From the NCBI GenBank assembly GCA_028023455.1, contig JAQFVV010012535.1, forward strand, positions 682,001 through 746,000: DNA of 64,000 bases, in the 5' to 3' direction. The position numbers and the translations under genes were made by a program. The stretch's first letter is position 1. Every line of letters starts with the position of its first letter. The notes under the pieces were generated by a model. That model saw nothing but the letters and a program-made list of their open reading frames with translations. It was not told the DNA's origin and did no database searches. Positions 1 to 12,212 of the stretch are shown piece by piece. This stretch comes from Epiperipatus broadwayi. Taxonomy: Eukaryota; Onychophora; Udeonychophora; Euonychophora; Peripatidae.

Positions 1-1610
1 TCTTGATATTGGTAGAAAACGTATTTCTGCACTAAGAAAAAACATAGAACCATTAGTAAAAAGAGAGATGACATCATGAAATTATAATTATTTGGTAATA
101 AAGAAGAAGAAAAAGTATCTCCCACTATAACTTCTGAATTACTTAAGATTTTAAATGAAGTAAGACAAGCTTTTAAATTTATGAAAAAGGAAAAAGCTCC
201 AGTCAATGATGGAATTATAATCCATATCTTAAAAAAGCAGGTGAAGGAATAGAAATTTTTTACAGTTATGTTTAAATTATAAAGAGAATCAGATGATTGG
301 TATGATGCAGTATTAATATTTAAAAAAGATGATTGCTATTAAAAATTATAGACCTATCAGTCTTTTATCATTTCTATACAAAAATTTTAACAAAATAATT
401 ACAACTTATCTACAGTGAACATTGGATTTTAACCAACCAAAACAACAAGCTGGATAAAAATTGTTTTAATACAGTGAATAATATCCAAATAATGAGAGAA
501 GTTATAGAAAGGACTAATGAATATGAATTACCATTATGCTTTGGATTTGTAGATTATGAAAAGGCATTCAATTATTCTATAAGTATTTTTTTATTCAATT
601 ATTAAAGCATTAGATCATATTCTGAAAAATATTTATAAAAATGCAACAGCAACAATTAGATTACATAATCATACTAAAAAGATTAACATTGAGAAAAGTG
701 TACAACAGGGTGACTCCATATCTCCAAAACTTTTTACAGCAATTTTGCAATAAGTATTTTGTGGATTAAACTAGGAAACTAAAAAAATAAAAGCAAATGG
801 AGATTATTCAAATCTAGATTTTGCAGATGAGGTTGTTGTTTTTGAAAATAATATTTTAGTATTTTAGGAAATGTTGCAGGGGTTATCAAATAAAAGAAAA
901 TAAGTAGGATTAAAGATAAACATTAAAACGAGTAAGGTAATGTTCAATGGATTTTCTCAAAGCAAAAAAATAAAGATTGATAATGATGAGTTAGATGAAG
1001 TTAACAACTACAAAAAACATGCTCAAATTATTATTTTAGATGGAAATATAATAGATGAGATTAATCATAGAATTCAACTTAGTTGTAGTGATTTTGGTAG
1101 ATATAACTTAATATTAAAAGGAAATATGTGTTTGAAAAGGAAGATTTTTAATAAATCTGTGTTACCAGTTCTCACTTATGGATCTGAGACTTGGGCACTT
1201 AACAGAAGAGCTATACCAAGACTTTACACCACTCAACAGAATATGGAGAGATACAAGTTATGATTAATAAGAAGAGATCAAAAATGAATGACATAGATGA
1301 GAAAAGAAACAGAGTGTTACTGACATCATTGAAAAAATTAAGATACTGAATGAAATCAATATATACATATTTTCTTTAGGGATGATAATAAATGAACAAT
1401 TGAAATCTTAAACTGGATTCCAAGAGAATGTGGAAAGACATAGAAATAGCCCACATATGAGACGGATGGATGAAATAAACAAGTGCATTGGAGAAATGTG
1501 GAAAAGAGTGGCTTGAAATCGAAGAAGTGGATTGAAATTGAAGAAACCATCCTGCAGTGGATTGATAATGGTTGAAAATGATGATGATATGAAAGTTAAA
1601 GTTTAGCTAA
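1..1610 (+). pseudogene. Decayed RTE-type LINE, reverse transcriptase and 3' end
   Basis: Conceptual translation in shifting frames gives ordered RTE reverse-transcriptase blocks: FMKKEKAPVNDG (near 180), NYRPISLLS (near 345), ATATIRLHNH then VQQGDSISPKLF (650-735), NLDFADEVVVF (821-845) and the C-terminal LPVLTYGSETWALN (about 1160-1200). The last lies in a 107-codon open stretch from 940. The catalytic FADD reads FADE (830-841), and stops and frameshifts are frequent, so it is dead. The end near 1600 has ATGATGATGAT, typical of RTE tails. The 5' end continues beyond the window. It lies downstream of the PEBP-like gene in opposite orientation. Confidence 0.85.
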
Positions 1611-1791
1611 AGAAATATGTACATCAAGTTGAATTACAATATGAGCTTTTTGTGTCTTACTCACTTGGAAAAAGTGAAGCGGATAATTCAAAATACAGCC
1701 AGAATGATGAGGTTAGTCTGATTTCTGGGTTGATGGTGGTTGTGATATAAGTGAGCTAAAATAAGGTACACTGAAATAAACAAAACTTGAA

Positions 1792-1793
<2 letters not shown>

Positions 1794-1877
<84 letters not shown>
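1794..1877. repeat. (TA)n microsatellite, about 80 bp
   Basis: Uninterrupted TA dinucleotides, the longest in the window. No coding content around it. Confidence 0.95.
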
Positions 1878-2389
1878 TTTTATCAGATTATTCATATAAG
1901 TAAAATATACTAAATAAAATTAACCTTAGAATCAAACTTAGATAAAATGTTTTTAAATTGGCTCTCTATCATTAGGATGCTACATTTTTATTGAGCTTGG
2001 CACTTTACCTTAAGATCTTGAAATGGAAGGTTTTTAAATAAATGTTTTACCAAATATTTACTTGTAGATCTAAGACTTGGTTTATAGTTTAAATTTCATA
2101 TATACAAGCAACTTGATTGTGAATTTATTCTTGCTTTAACAATAAACAATTGCTTTTATTTTCATAAGTATAAAGATTCAGAGTGACAATCAGATATGGG
2201 ATATTACTATCACAAGACATTTCATTATACAAACCATAAGAAGTTAGTTAAATAAATAGAACTAAATGGTTAATAAAATTATATTACTCTGAACACAACA
2301 ATCATTGTCTTCATTTGGCATATAGATGATGCTTAAGTTTTATTGTTACTCTAAAATTACACATAACATGGCAGGGAAAAAAGAAGTAT
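1878..2389. other. No recognised feature
   Basis: AT-rich DNA downstream of the PEBP-like gene. I see no coding blocks, no tRNA-like boxes and no repeats shared with the rest of the window. Confidence 0.5.
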
Positions 2390-2395
2390 TTTATT
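2390..2395 (-). promoter_or_regulatory. Candidate polyadenylation signal AATAAA
   Basis: Canonical AATAAA on the minus strand about 150 nt after the stop codon of the PEBP-like gene, followed within 40 nt by a T/G-rich stretch. In DNA this AT-rich the hexamer is common by chance, so position is the only support. Confidence 0.4.
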
Positions 2396-2545
2396 TTACA
2401 AATTATAGAAAGAAAAAAACATCAATAATTTATACAGAAATGTATATCTTTAAAGTGTAGTGTTGGTAATTAATCTTCCATTTTAATAAATTAAAACAGC
2501 TTTTACTTTAATAACTTCATGCAATTTTCATTGCTTTAATGTAGT

Positions 2546-2757
2546 TTATAGAGTGATATAAGCACTATATTGAAAAACTGCTAGCGGACCCTCAAATACG
2601 AAAGTATGTTCAGTAATAAACTTTTTGAAATCCCATTTGCCACGATTTTTATCCAGATCTGAAAATAAACTCTCTACATCTGCTACAGTCTCATTTTGTT
2701 TAAATACAAAAAACTGATATCGATGAGTAGCTATAGGTGGTGCAGGTGGAGTATATG
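2546..2757 (-). CDS. PEBP-like gene, terminal exon with stop
   Basis: Sixty-nine codons and a TAA stop. The exon begins after TTCATTTATTTTAG with CA, completing a Ser codon with the previous exon, then YTPPAPP, THRYQFFVFKQ and, near the end, WDFKKFITEH and GPLAVFQYSA. This matches the PEBP C-terminal half: proline-rich loop, the HRY strand whose His lines the pocket, then the F-x-x-x-F/Y helix and the G-P-x-A-x-x-x-x-x-A strand. The usual G-T-G before H-R-Y is replaced by I-A-T. The protein ends a few residues after the last strand and lacks the longer C-terminal helix of mammalian PEBP1. The apparent ATG and Phe/Leu-rich start of the longer open frame (to 2830) is intron sequence. Confidence 0.9.
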
Positions 2758-3329
2758 CTAAAATAAATGAAAGGTAATTTTTTTTTAATTTCAAAAATAA
2801 AAATAAAAATAAAAAAATAAAACAACACATTTAAATTGATGCACAATAAAACAATTGCAAATATTAATCATACTAACACCTTACAAAGAATTTTAATGAA
2901 TTATATATTAAGAAGTAAAACATAAATTAAAGTTCATTTATTTTCACTGGGTTTTTTTTACCTACCCTATTTTGCAAACAATTTCTTGTTTTTTGAAATC
3001 ATCAAATTTTACATGTGAGATTATACAATTTTTAATTTACGGTTTCATTTATTTCAAAGTCATTCCTGTTTGTGGCCGCGAGTAATTACAATCATATGTA
3101 CTTTTGTGGCGTTACTTTAATTCCTTTTTCTAATTTGCTGTACTTGTCAAAGAAATTGTTTAAGTAATACAGAAAAGTGTGCATGTTAAATCATATTATT
3201 TATTTATTTATTTATTGCTCATTTGTTTATTTAAATCATTTCAATTGTCTTCTTGAAAGAAATTTCCTATGATGATTTGAAATTCTTAATTTACATTTTC
3301 CCCCTTAAATATATATTCAGTTTTACAAG

Positions 3330-3995
3330 AGATTGCAATACTCGCTTTATATACTAAGATAAAATAGCACAAAACATCCATCAGTATGTCAACATTACAC
3401 CAGATATCATTGCCAACAAAATAAATATTTGGAGTGCTCAGAAATTAATGAGTACGGAACAAAATTTACAAAGTACAAAATTAGGCATAACCAATTATAA
3501 AATAACAACGTTGTTCAAATATTGGACTCTAGAACCCAAATGTTTAGACTTTATCATTAAAATAAACCTGGATGTCATGCCTACATTGTGGTTCCTGTAC
3601 TTTAAACGGCATTATCATCAAAGTCGACCCAGTATGCCCTAACTGCAGAAGAGAAGATGAGACATACTATCATATCATCAATTCATGCAATGGACTTGGA
3701 ACAATAAGATCTACTATTTATCAAAACATAAAGGTAGACTACTACCTCATTACATCATTACAAGACTGCATTAAAAAAAAACAATTTCCACTCATTAGAA
3801 TGTCAATTTTCATCACATATTCAATTTGGTATGCAAGGTGCAAGAAAATATATTCGCAGCCTTCCCCTGATGAAAGATTGTGCTTTATACAATCAATGCA
3901 AAAGATAAAACAAAGAGATAAACTACTATCATCAAAATTCATTTATGAGGAGACATGGAAGCTATTTCATACACGTATGAACTTTATATAACAAG
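3330..3995 (+). pseudogene. LINE C-terminal fragment with CCHC motif
   Basis: A 139-codon open frame from 3572 includes CPNCRREDETYYHIINSC, a C-x2-C-x8-H-x4-C metal-binding motif of the kind found after the reverse transcriptase in R2-like and Tx1/L1-like LINEs. The overlapping frame just upstream (3448-3642) reads INLDVMPTLWFLYFKR, which fits the segment that normally precedes this motif, so a frameshift near 3570-3640 separates the two. After the motif come YSIWYARCKK and EETWKLFH. No reverse transcriptase core is seen upstream, so this is a 5'-truncated copy. A related fragment lies at 39490-39830 on the other strand. Confidence 0.6.
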
Positions 3996-4249
3996 GACTA
4001 TCTCTACATTAATCAGCTTCAAACCATATGAACTAATACAAGATTTATCTATTACACAATTGTAATGCAAGGTGATCTATCTATGCTTTCAGACAATGTA
4101 ATCTTGATTAACCTAAATAAAATTATTATTTAAAATAAGTATATGAATATAATACAAAAGAAATATATATTAATGAAGAAACATGGCACTGGTTATCAAC
4201 ATGATAATACATTAAATAGTGCTTTTCTACTAAATGTACATATATATAT

Positions 4250-4412
4250 AAACGTTTTGAACGTTTAATTAAGAAAAAGTCGTTATTATTATAATTTGTT
4301 AAGCATACTTTCTGTGGTAAGAGCCTATGATTCTGACGTCAATGTCGAAAGCATGCTCAGCAAATTATAACAACAATAAAAACTAGATTTTTTTTCTTAA
4401 TTAGGCTTCAGA
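4250..4412. mobile_element. Fold-back MITE-like element
   Basis: Imperfect arms: the segment starting TTAATTAAGAAAAAGTCG (left) pairs with the segment ending TTTTTTTTCTTAATTA (right), continuing through ATAATTTG / CAAATTAT and GCATACTTTC / GAAAGCATGC. The centre near 4320-4345 carries TGACGTCA-like sequence. AT-rich flanks hide any target duplication. No coding capacity. Confidence 0.6.
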
Positions 4413-4904
4413 AAGCTTATATATATATCAATTACAATGAGCACAAGAAAAATGAAATAATATTTTTTCTACTAAATGTACATTCGAATTCCAGTCTTAT
4501 TTTCTTTTTTTAATTATAATAAAATCAGATTATTAATTAATCCATTAATTTATTTCTAAGTTTTCTGCCCAAACACAGGATGCACAATTAGTCAATTTTT
4601 AAATATGTATTAAATATTTCTATTCCATCAAAAGCTTTTTTGAGATGTATTTTTTCTGTCTGACATTCCAATTTCTTATGAAATGGGCAATAAAGTTATT
4701 AGATTATTTATTTTTCATTTATAGAGATTATTTAGTGTTTCAGTGAGAATTTTTCATGCATATTATGTACTCCGAAAAAAATTTTTTTTATACAATTGAT
4801 CCCATTAATAAGTGTATTTACTGAATAAAATAATACATTTATTTTATAATTTTATTTATTAATACATTGCACAGGCTTAAACCTGCATTTAGATATGTAA
4901 TATA

Positions 4905-5278
4905 GGCGGGATTCGAACTCAGATTTTTATACTATCCACTACTCTCAGTGCCATCTCATATTGCTGATCCACCTGATCACACACAAGTTGAAAAGATAAA
5001 TAGTCACCAATATATGTATTTCATGCTAAACCAGCAATCATAGCCTGTCCATTACAGTATGAAGATTGGCTATCTTAATAGAAAGCTGAGCACTGATTAT
5101 ATATGTGTGAGAGGATAGTAATCTAGACCAACTGATGATTGCTGGTTTAGCATGAAATACGTATATTGGTGATTATTTATCTTTTCAACTATATTGTGTG
5201 ATCAGGTGGGTCAGCAATATGAGATAGCACTGAGAGTAGTGGGTCGTGTGAAAGTCTGAGTTCAATTTTATTTATTGT
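4905..5278. repeat. Fold-back pair of tRNA-derived SINE arms
   Basis: The left arm begins with GGGATTCGAACTCAGA, a reversed tRNA T-arm (B box). The right arm (about 5130-5275) is its inverted copy, ending near TCTGAGTTCAA. Both carry the same middle: TTTCATGCTAAACCAGC on the left and GCTGGTTTAGCATGAAAT on the right. Between them is GAGCACTGATTATATATGTG, the junction seen in all copies of this family in the window. Other copies: 11900-12205 with 14440-14620, 27595-28010, 28060-28235 with 30880-31060, and 31080-31570. Confidence 0.7.
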
Positions 5279-5284
5279 GAATTT

Positions 5285-6840
5285 TTAGAATACGTTAATA
5301 TACATTAACAATTATTAATAATACAGTCAATCAAATCATCTTTAATACATATTTACCAACTTTGGCATTATGTTCAAATAAAGAGTCAATAAGTCTATCC
5401 GATACAATAATTATATGGCTTACAACACTAAACTTCAGCTAACAGGTGAACTAACTATCTGATTTTCTGATGCAATTAACCGATCCCATTTCTCATAAAA
5501 AAAACTGATCTCAAGACTACAAAGATTTTACAGAATGAAATAATCATAATCAGCATGAAATAATCATAATATTATTTAAGATTATTAAACATTATTGGGG
5601 GAGTAGTTTGTAACAGAGATGAAGTCAAATGTAATTTTTAATATTTTAAATATTAATTAATCCATTATATTATAATCCAATCATGCATATTGATAATCCA
5701 GAAATAATACATGAATTTACTTCTCAAACAATATTTAATACATCCTATTAATCAAACAGTCAATAATATATTTTAATTTTGGACATCATGTTAAAATAAT
5801 CTACCAATCACTTCATTCATTACAATTGTTTCATGGTTTACAATACTGATTTTCAACTGGTTGATGTTGAGCCAACTTACTAGTTCTTCCAATGTAATAA
5901 CAAATCCCATTTCATATACAGTAAATACCAATTTCAAGACAGCACATACTTTAAAACATAAAATAACAATGACAGTGCCTAACATTATTAAACATTATAA
6001 TCTAATAGCTTAAAATGTGAAGACAAAGTTGAAATCAAATACAAATTATAACACCTTATATATTAATTGATATCACTGTTATAATCACAATGCTAACCTA
6101 GAGATTGTCATGAATTTGCTATTTAGCATATGACAATCCAGCCAATCAAGTGGCCAATAATATATATTTATCAAATTAGAAATCACATCAAAGAAATCAT
6201 CCAACAAATCTATTCATTACAATTGTTTCACAGTTTGAAGTACTGATTTTTAGCTGGTAGCTGATAATGAATGAACTCCATTTCAAATACAATAAATGTC
6301 AATCTTAAAACTGCACCTATGTTTTTAAATTGTCTGGATTGTTAAATATTGTGAGAGCAATTAATTTACATGTTGTTTTAATTATGCAATAAGTACATTT
6401 GAATAATGTAATGGATTAATACTTGAAACATTATAACTTGTAATTGATTTCACTTCTGCCTTAATGAAGTTATTTTACTATAGTGTTTAAAAATGACATT
6501 AGAATGCATCATAATTATTTCATATTTGCTTGCCAGTCTTGAGATTAATATTTATATAACATAGATTTTGTTCATTTCATTGGAAAACTAGTTCATTATC
6601 TCAATTTAAGATTAGTTCTTGTAAATCATAAAACAATCATATCAAATAGTCTGATCAGCTAGTTATTTTAGCATAATGTCAAAGTTTTGTGCTTATTAGT
6701 GATTTGACTGGATGGATTGTTAACATCATTTAATTTATTAATTATTGCATTATTCCCAATTTATTAATGCACAGAAATTCATTATTCAAGTAACATCTAA
6801 TGATCCACCCATCAAATTAACAATAATATATGGCTTCTTG
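5285..6840. repeat. Array of four diverged ~300-350 bp monomers, the last inverted
   Basis: Three direct monomers (about 5290-5620, 5650-5995, 6060-6350) share blocks such as TCATTACAATTGTTTCA, a CTGATTT...AACTGGT-like block, CCCATTTCA and TCAAGAC. A fourth copy, about 6520-6840, is in reverse orientation, with TCTTGAGATTAATATTTAT, ATTGGAAAACTAGTT and AAATCATAAAACAATCAT. On the minus strand monomer 2 is open for 64 codons (5791-5985), and the other copies translate into recognisably similar but interrupted peptides, so the unit may derive from coding sequence. I do not recognise the peptide. Confidence 0.65.
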
Positions 6841-7233
6841 TTATATCTTATATATTTTTATTGCCATACATAATATAAATATTCAAGAAGTAATAAGATG
6901 TCATATGTGAAAATAAAAATAAAATACCAGATATTGCTTTTCCAAAATTTTAACATCATTAATCATATAAACATTAAAATGAATCACAGATTCTTAAGAT
7001 CATAGTTTCAGATTTTTTTATTTTCTCATTAACTTTGACAGGCTCAGAATCTTATCTTTTCATTAATAATTTAATAAGAACAAGACTGATAAAAATATTT
7101 ATTGTGTTTTTGTACAGACTATAGTTCAACAGTTTCAAATTTTGATGTTTCATATATCTTCAATCCACTGTGGTTTAATAACAATACAAAAGCCATACAT
7201 ACATGGTAATTAGACAGAAGTATATCACTTTTT

Positions 7234-7236
<3 letters not shown>

Positions 7237-7279
<43 letters not shown>
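7237..7279. repeat. (AT)n microsatellite
   Basis: About 21 AT units. The surrounding DNA (6850-8120) is AT-rich, with no feature I can recognise. Confidence 0.95.
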
Positions 7280-7281
<2 letters not shown>

Positions 7282-8131
7282 TTAAATTCAAGTCATAGTA
7301 TTTGTTCATGTATAACTACTTTTATTTGATGTATTCCTATATTAAAATTATAATAAATTGCATTCTTCCTTTAATACCAGATTCTTGTTTGGTTGTTTAA
7401 AAACTTATACAATATTAATGCTGAATCTTTAGTATAATGAATTATAAAGAAAATTATATATTTCCACAAAGAGATTGAGGTATACTACAACAAAGACTCA
7501 TAAACAAATTATACAATGAACAATGTATAGCAAATGCATGCTGTGAACACAACAATATTAAAAATCTTTGTTATGTAAGGCTTAAGTTACTAATTCAGTT
7601 TACTTAACTATTTATTTTATGTTTATAAGTGAAAATATATCTTACTTATTATATTTCAATCCATTCACTTGAAATTCTATTAAATTCCTACTTTTTTTAT
7701 TTTTTCAAATTTACCCTTTATTTTTTATTATATTTTCAGAAATTTTGAATAATTCATTAAAATATATGTTTACAAACAAAACTTATTTAAAAAAAAAATA
7801 TTATTTCAACTTTGCAAGTATAAGACAAATAATATTGAAATATGCAATGGAATTAGTAAGAACATTAAACTTATGCAGTTGCAAGTAAAAATATTAAATT
7901 AAAAAAATTAGACTTATATTAATTTAGTTTCAAAAGCCTGAATGAATATTTGTTCAGATGGCTTAAAGCAAATTAAATTCTATTTAAAATTTTTATTTAT
8001 AATTTTAGCAAAATGACAAAAATTAATTGGTCATGGTAATGATGAAGATGTTACTTTTTTGGCAATTACAAATTGGAATAAAAACTCAAAATTAATTATG
8101 TTATTTTTCTAAAAAAAATAAATAAATATTG

Positions 8132-9820
8132 GGATTCTTTTCTCATCCCTGGTGTTCGCCACAGGATGGCGTTGATGCTAATCAAAAGCATATACATATA
8201 ACGATTCCGAGGCCGGACCTAAATGATCGATTTGATCTAAAAAAATCTGATTTCTTAAATTTGTAATAAAATATTCTACTAACTAATACTATTATATGAT
8301 GTTAGTTTTTTTTTCATTTTTGTAAATGTTTATTAATCTTATCTTGTTTTTGAGTTTGTGTGTGTGTGTGTGTGCGCGCATGTGTGTCTTTTTAAAGTTA
8401 CGGTGTTTTTCTAACTTTTTTTTTTGGACTTTATGTGTGTCTTTTTAAAGTTACAGTACTTTTTTTTTGCAAGAGTAAATCAATCATTTGATTCAAAAGC
8501 ACGACATAATAAGTCAATGTTTATTAATCATAGATTGTTTTTTAGTTTGTGTGTGTGTCTTTAAAGTTTCGGGGCTTTTTCTCATTTTTTTTTGGATTTT
8601 ATGTGTGTCTTTTTTTAAAGTTACGATATTTTTGGTCAAGAGTAAAAATCAATTATTTTTATTTAAAAAGCAATACGTAATTCTAAATCTATCAAAAGTA
8701 ACATCATTTATATACTACAATTTAGAATTGATACCCGACTACTATTAGTAAGGACCGTCATTGAAAGACTTAATTGAAAAATGATACCCGACTAATTTCC
8801 TTTGGGGGGGGGGGGGGACAGTAATGAATCAGAAAGTGGGTTGTTTTTGTTAATTCTGTTTATATAAAAAGGGTACCGTTATTGAAATACTAAATTTAAA
8901 AATGATAGCCGACTAATTTGCGTTTCTTTTGACAGTAATTAATCAGAAAGTGGGTTTCTTTTTTTTTTTGGTAAATCTTGTATATATATAAGAAAAAAAA
9001 ATACCATAATTCAAATACTCCATTGAAAAAAAACAAACCCCGTTGAATTTGCTTTCTTTTTTTTTTTAAGACAGTAATTAAGCAGGAATTGGGTTGTTTT
9101 TGTTAGTGTGTAGATATAAAAACTAATCTTATTTTGAAATAATAAATGTAACAAAAAATAATAATAATACCCGACTAATTTTCTTTTTTGGACAAGTAAT
9201 TCCTAATAATTAGACACTGGGTTGTTTTTGTTTGTGCGTATATATATAGTAAAAGTAACTGGTCATGGACGAATTCTCTGAATTAATTTTTTTCCTTTTC
9301 ACACCCTTAAAAGAAATTTTTGAGAGCTATTCATTCGTAATGGAATCTTCAGGACATTTTTACTAAACTTACAACAGTAAAATAAGTTACAACACATTAA
9401 AAAAAATAGACGTCTTATCAAATTTTAAAAAACTACGACTGCTTCAAATAAACACATTCTCACACGAAACTACAGAGAAAATAGATATTCTACTATTACG
9501 AGAAAATGATGAACACAGTCAACTACTATGGCAGCCAATCAAGGCATTTCTTTCTCTTTGCTTTTAGCATAGAAAGAAAGCTATAACCGGCAGCCGTTGG
9601 GAACTCTTTCTGTGTTTTATCATAGAAAGAAGTCTCATTTGTGTTGGCTTCTGTCACCGCCACCGCCTCCATCCAACATAATGTGAGGTCTCTGTTCTGC
9701 ATTTATAACGTAGAAAATTTCCTCTTTTGTTGGGTGAAGGTCGGTGAAACAGTATATTTATAGGAATTGACCTAGAAATAGCGACATCTCAAGGCTAACA
9801 CCAGGGATGAGAAAACAACC
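8132..9820. mobile_element. Non-autonomous DNA transposon, 1.69 kb, 8-bp TSD
   Basis: Ends are terminal inverted repeats of about 28 bp: the left end begins GGATTCTTTTCTCATCCC, and the right end in reverse complement begins GGTTGTTTTCTCATCCC; both continue TGGTGTT(C/A)GCC. The element is flanked by a perfect 8-bp direct repeat AAATATTG (8124-8131 and 9821-9828), which defines its borders. An 8-bp duplication is typical of hAT, P and Merlin type transposons. Inside are about five imperfect copies of a ~115-125 bp unit (8730-9230) with blocks GATACCCGACTAATTT, ACAGTAATTAATCAG and GTGGGTTGTTTTTGTT, plus GT-rich sequence at 8350-8640. No transposase is visible. A G14 run sits at 8804-8817. Confidence 0.85.
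8730..9235. repeat. Internal ~120-bp tandem repeats in the DNA transposon
   Basis: Roughly five diverged units, each with a GATA(C/G)CCGACTAATTT block, a GACAGTAATTAATCAGAAAG block and a GTGGGTTGTTTTTGTT block, spaced 115-140 bp. They lie wholly inside the 8132-9820 element. Such subterminal repeats bind transposase in several DNA transposon families. Confidence 0.7.
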
Positions 9821-9828
9821 AAATATTG

Positions 9829-11309
9829 TTTGGAAAATAAACATAAATATATAAACTATAAAAATATATGTTTATATTTTTAAAATCTAACAAAAGAATG
9901 AATAGGATCAAAACCAATTACCAGCATTCTCATGCAGGGTGAACTAAAACCCAACAATCAATAGGTAATAGGCATTGTGTTAGCATATTTGAAATAGAAA
10001 AATCTCTGTAAAATGCTGACATCTTGAGACGTTTTTAATTAATAAATCAATATATTATAGTCTCACTTTTTATCATCAAACAATTTCAAAGCAGTAAAGA
10101 TAAAACATAGTAATGCTATCACTGGTAAAGCACAATTACTTTCATACTCATGAAAAAATTATTACTCTACTGCATATATATAATAATTGTAGCTATAATC
10201 TTGAAAATCTGAGTTATAAATATTGTGTGAAAAAAAAAAATCAAAATAAAAAAACTGAAAAACTATCAATCAACAAAAATGCTACAATGAATTTTATTGG
10301 CTGATATAGTATATTTTTGTTCAAGACATTTCAAAATCTTTCTAAAAAAATTGAGATAGTACACTAATTGATACTATGGCAAAAGAACTTCAAAGGAGAA
10401 AGTGAAAGTAAAACTATTTTTTTATTAACAGATTTTTTTTTCCTTTTAGAACACCAATTTTAATTTCCAATTTCATGTGGAATACAGCATAAAGTTAAAA
10501 AATCCAAATGAGAAGGTTAATAAACTGTTAATTAACAAAAAATGCTATGGTGACTACCATTGGTTGGCACAGGATTCACATCTGCAAAATATTTATTCAC
10601 TTTTCTAAAAAGTTGAATTAGATGGTTGATTAATACCATCATTAAAAATTTAAGCAAAAAAGTGGAAGAGCTTTTATAAACATTTATGATTTTAGATAGA
10701 TTTTACATTATGAGGCAGAAAATGGAATTAAAGTGTAGCGTCAAAAAATAGATAAAACAAGAAGGAAAGAAATGATCAAGATAGAATGGAGAAGTTCTGC
10801 AAATTATATAGCTAAAATCAATATTCTGTGAATTTTTATTAGAACAAGTTTGTGTATATTTTATGTTCTAAATTTTAGTTGTAGTTTTCATCAAAATTGA
10901 ACTATACAAAATGTACAGCAAATAATTATATCCATATATTTACAATTATAGTTTCGATTTCATATTATATTTTTCCTGTTTAAATGGCTACATGATTGAT
11001 AACTTTTTTTAAACAGTAGATCTGGAATGGATTGTCTCTAAGCGCATGTATTTTAATGTAAGTTACAAAAATCAGAAAATACAAGAAATGATTTGGAACT
11101 AATTAGTTTGTCATTTATTTAACAAATGTTTTTTTTGTTTTTTTTTTTGCCATTTCCATTTCTTTTTAATTTTTTTGGATTCCTCAAATATTTTAGCACA
11201 TGAACAATATTTTAGATAAACAATATCAACATTTGACACATATTTCTACTTTCCAAATTACTATTATTATTATTCCTTTTTATATTGCAAAATATTCATT
11301 GTTATATTT
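9829..11309. other. No gene; weak internal repeats
   Basis: AT-rich. Segments at about 10240-10420 and 10490-10700 are diverged direct copies, sharing AACAAAAAATGCTA-type, ATTGGCTG/ATTGGTTG and TTTCTAAAAA blocks. No coding signal or tRNA-like boxes seen. Confidence 0.45.
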
Positions 11310-11915
11310 GTTTAGCCAAAACTTTCAGTTCGCATTACCAGACTTTAATTTGGAAAATAGTCATAGACAATTCAGATATAATGATATCCGATTATTTAAT
11401 TCTTTTGTTATTCGCTTATTCACGAAATGTTACTCATATCTCATTTTCTATAATTTAAAAATGTTTGTAACTTTGATTGTCATATTGCATGTAGCTATTT
11501 TTATTTATTATGGTATTAACCTTTGTAAAGGTATTCGCTGTTTGTTTTGCTGATGTTTAATGTATATATATATTCTTTTGTGTGTGTGTTTTTTTTTTGT
11601 AATTTTGAAATTGTATCGTTGCTATAAATAATTCTCGCCCAAATATATGCTTTTTAGAATTATTTTATTATTTGATATATATATATTGTATAATAAATAA
11701 GTAATTTATTATTGTTATTAGCCAAAAATTTTCAATAGATATTACCAGTATTTAATTTGGAAAATAGACTTAGACAATTTATTTGAAATGATGTCAGATT
11801 GTTTAATTCATTCGCTGATATTTATTCATTAAATGTTGTTCATATCTCATTTTCTATATTTAAAGAACGTTTGCAATTTTGGTTGTCATATTGTATAAAT
11901 ATTTGAAAACCAGTC
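11310..11915. repeat. Diverged direct duplication, ~200-bp copies
   Basis: Copies at about 11310-11510 and 11720-11910 share GCCAAAA, ATTACCAG, TTTAATTTGGAAAATAG, TAGACAATT, ATATCTCATTTTCTAT and TTGTCATATTG in the same order. The first copy lies in a 117-codon open frame (11200-11553) with hydrophobic stretches that resembles nothing I know and is probably fortuitous. Confidence 0.6.
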
Positions 11916-12212
11916 ACTCTTCACAAACCTTGAGCTTATTTGTAAGTATAGGGATTTGAACTCAGATTTTCAAGCACCCTTCAACTATCCACGCTATCTC
12001 ATACAACTGATACACATGACTACATACACGTAGAAAAGATAAACAATCACCAATATATGTACTTCATGCATCAGCATGGGATTTGGGTTTTCATCATCAG
12101 ATTTTTAATGATATGGATGGCTAAAAAGGTGGAGGTTGGAGTAAATTGAAGCCTGTCCTTTAAAGTAAGATGTTTTATCTTAATATAAACTGAGCACTGA
12201 TTATATATATAT
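11900..12212 (-). repeat. tRNA-derived SINE copy, first half
   Basis: Starts with CACTCTTCACAAACCTTGAG, then a reversed B box GGGATTTGAACTCAG and the family middle GTAGAAAAGATAAACAATCACC. It runs to GAGCACTGATTATATATAT, where a 2.2 kb element begins; the second half resumes at about 14435. Confidence 0.7.
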
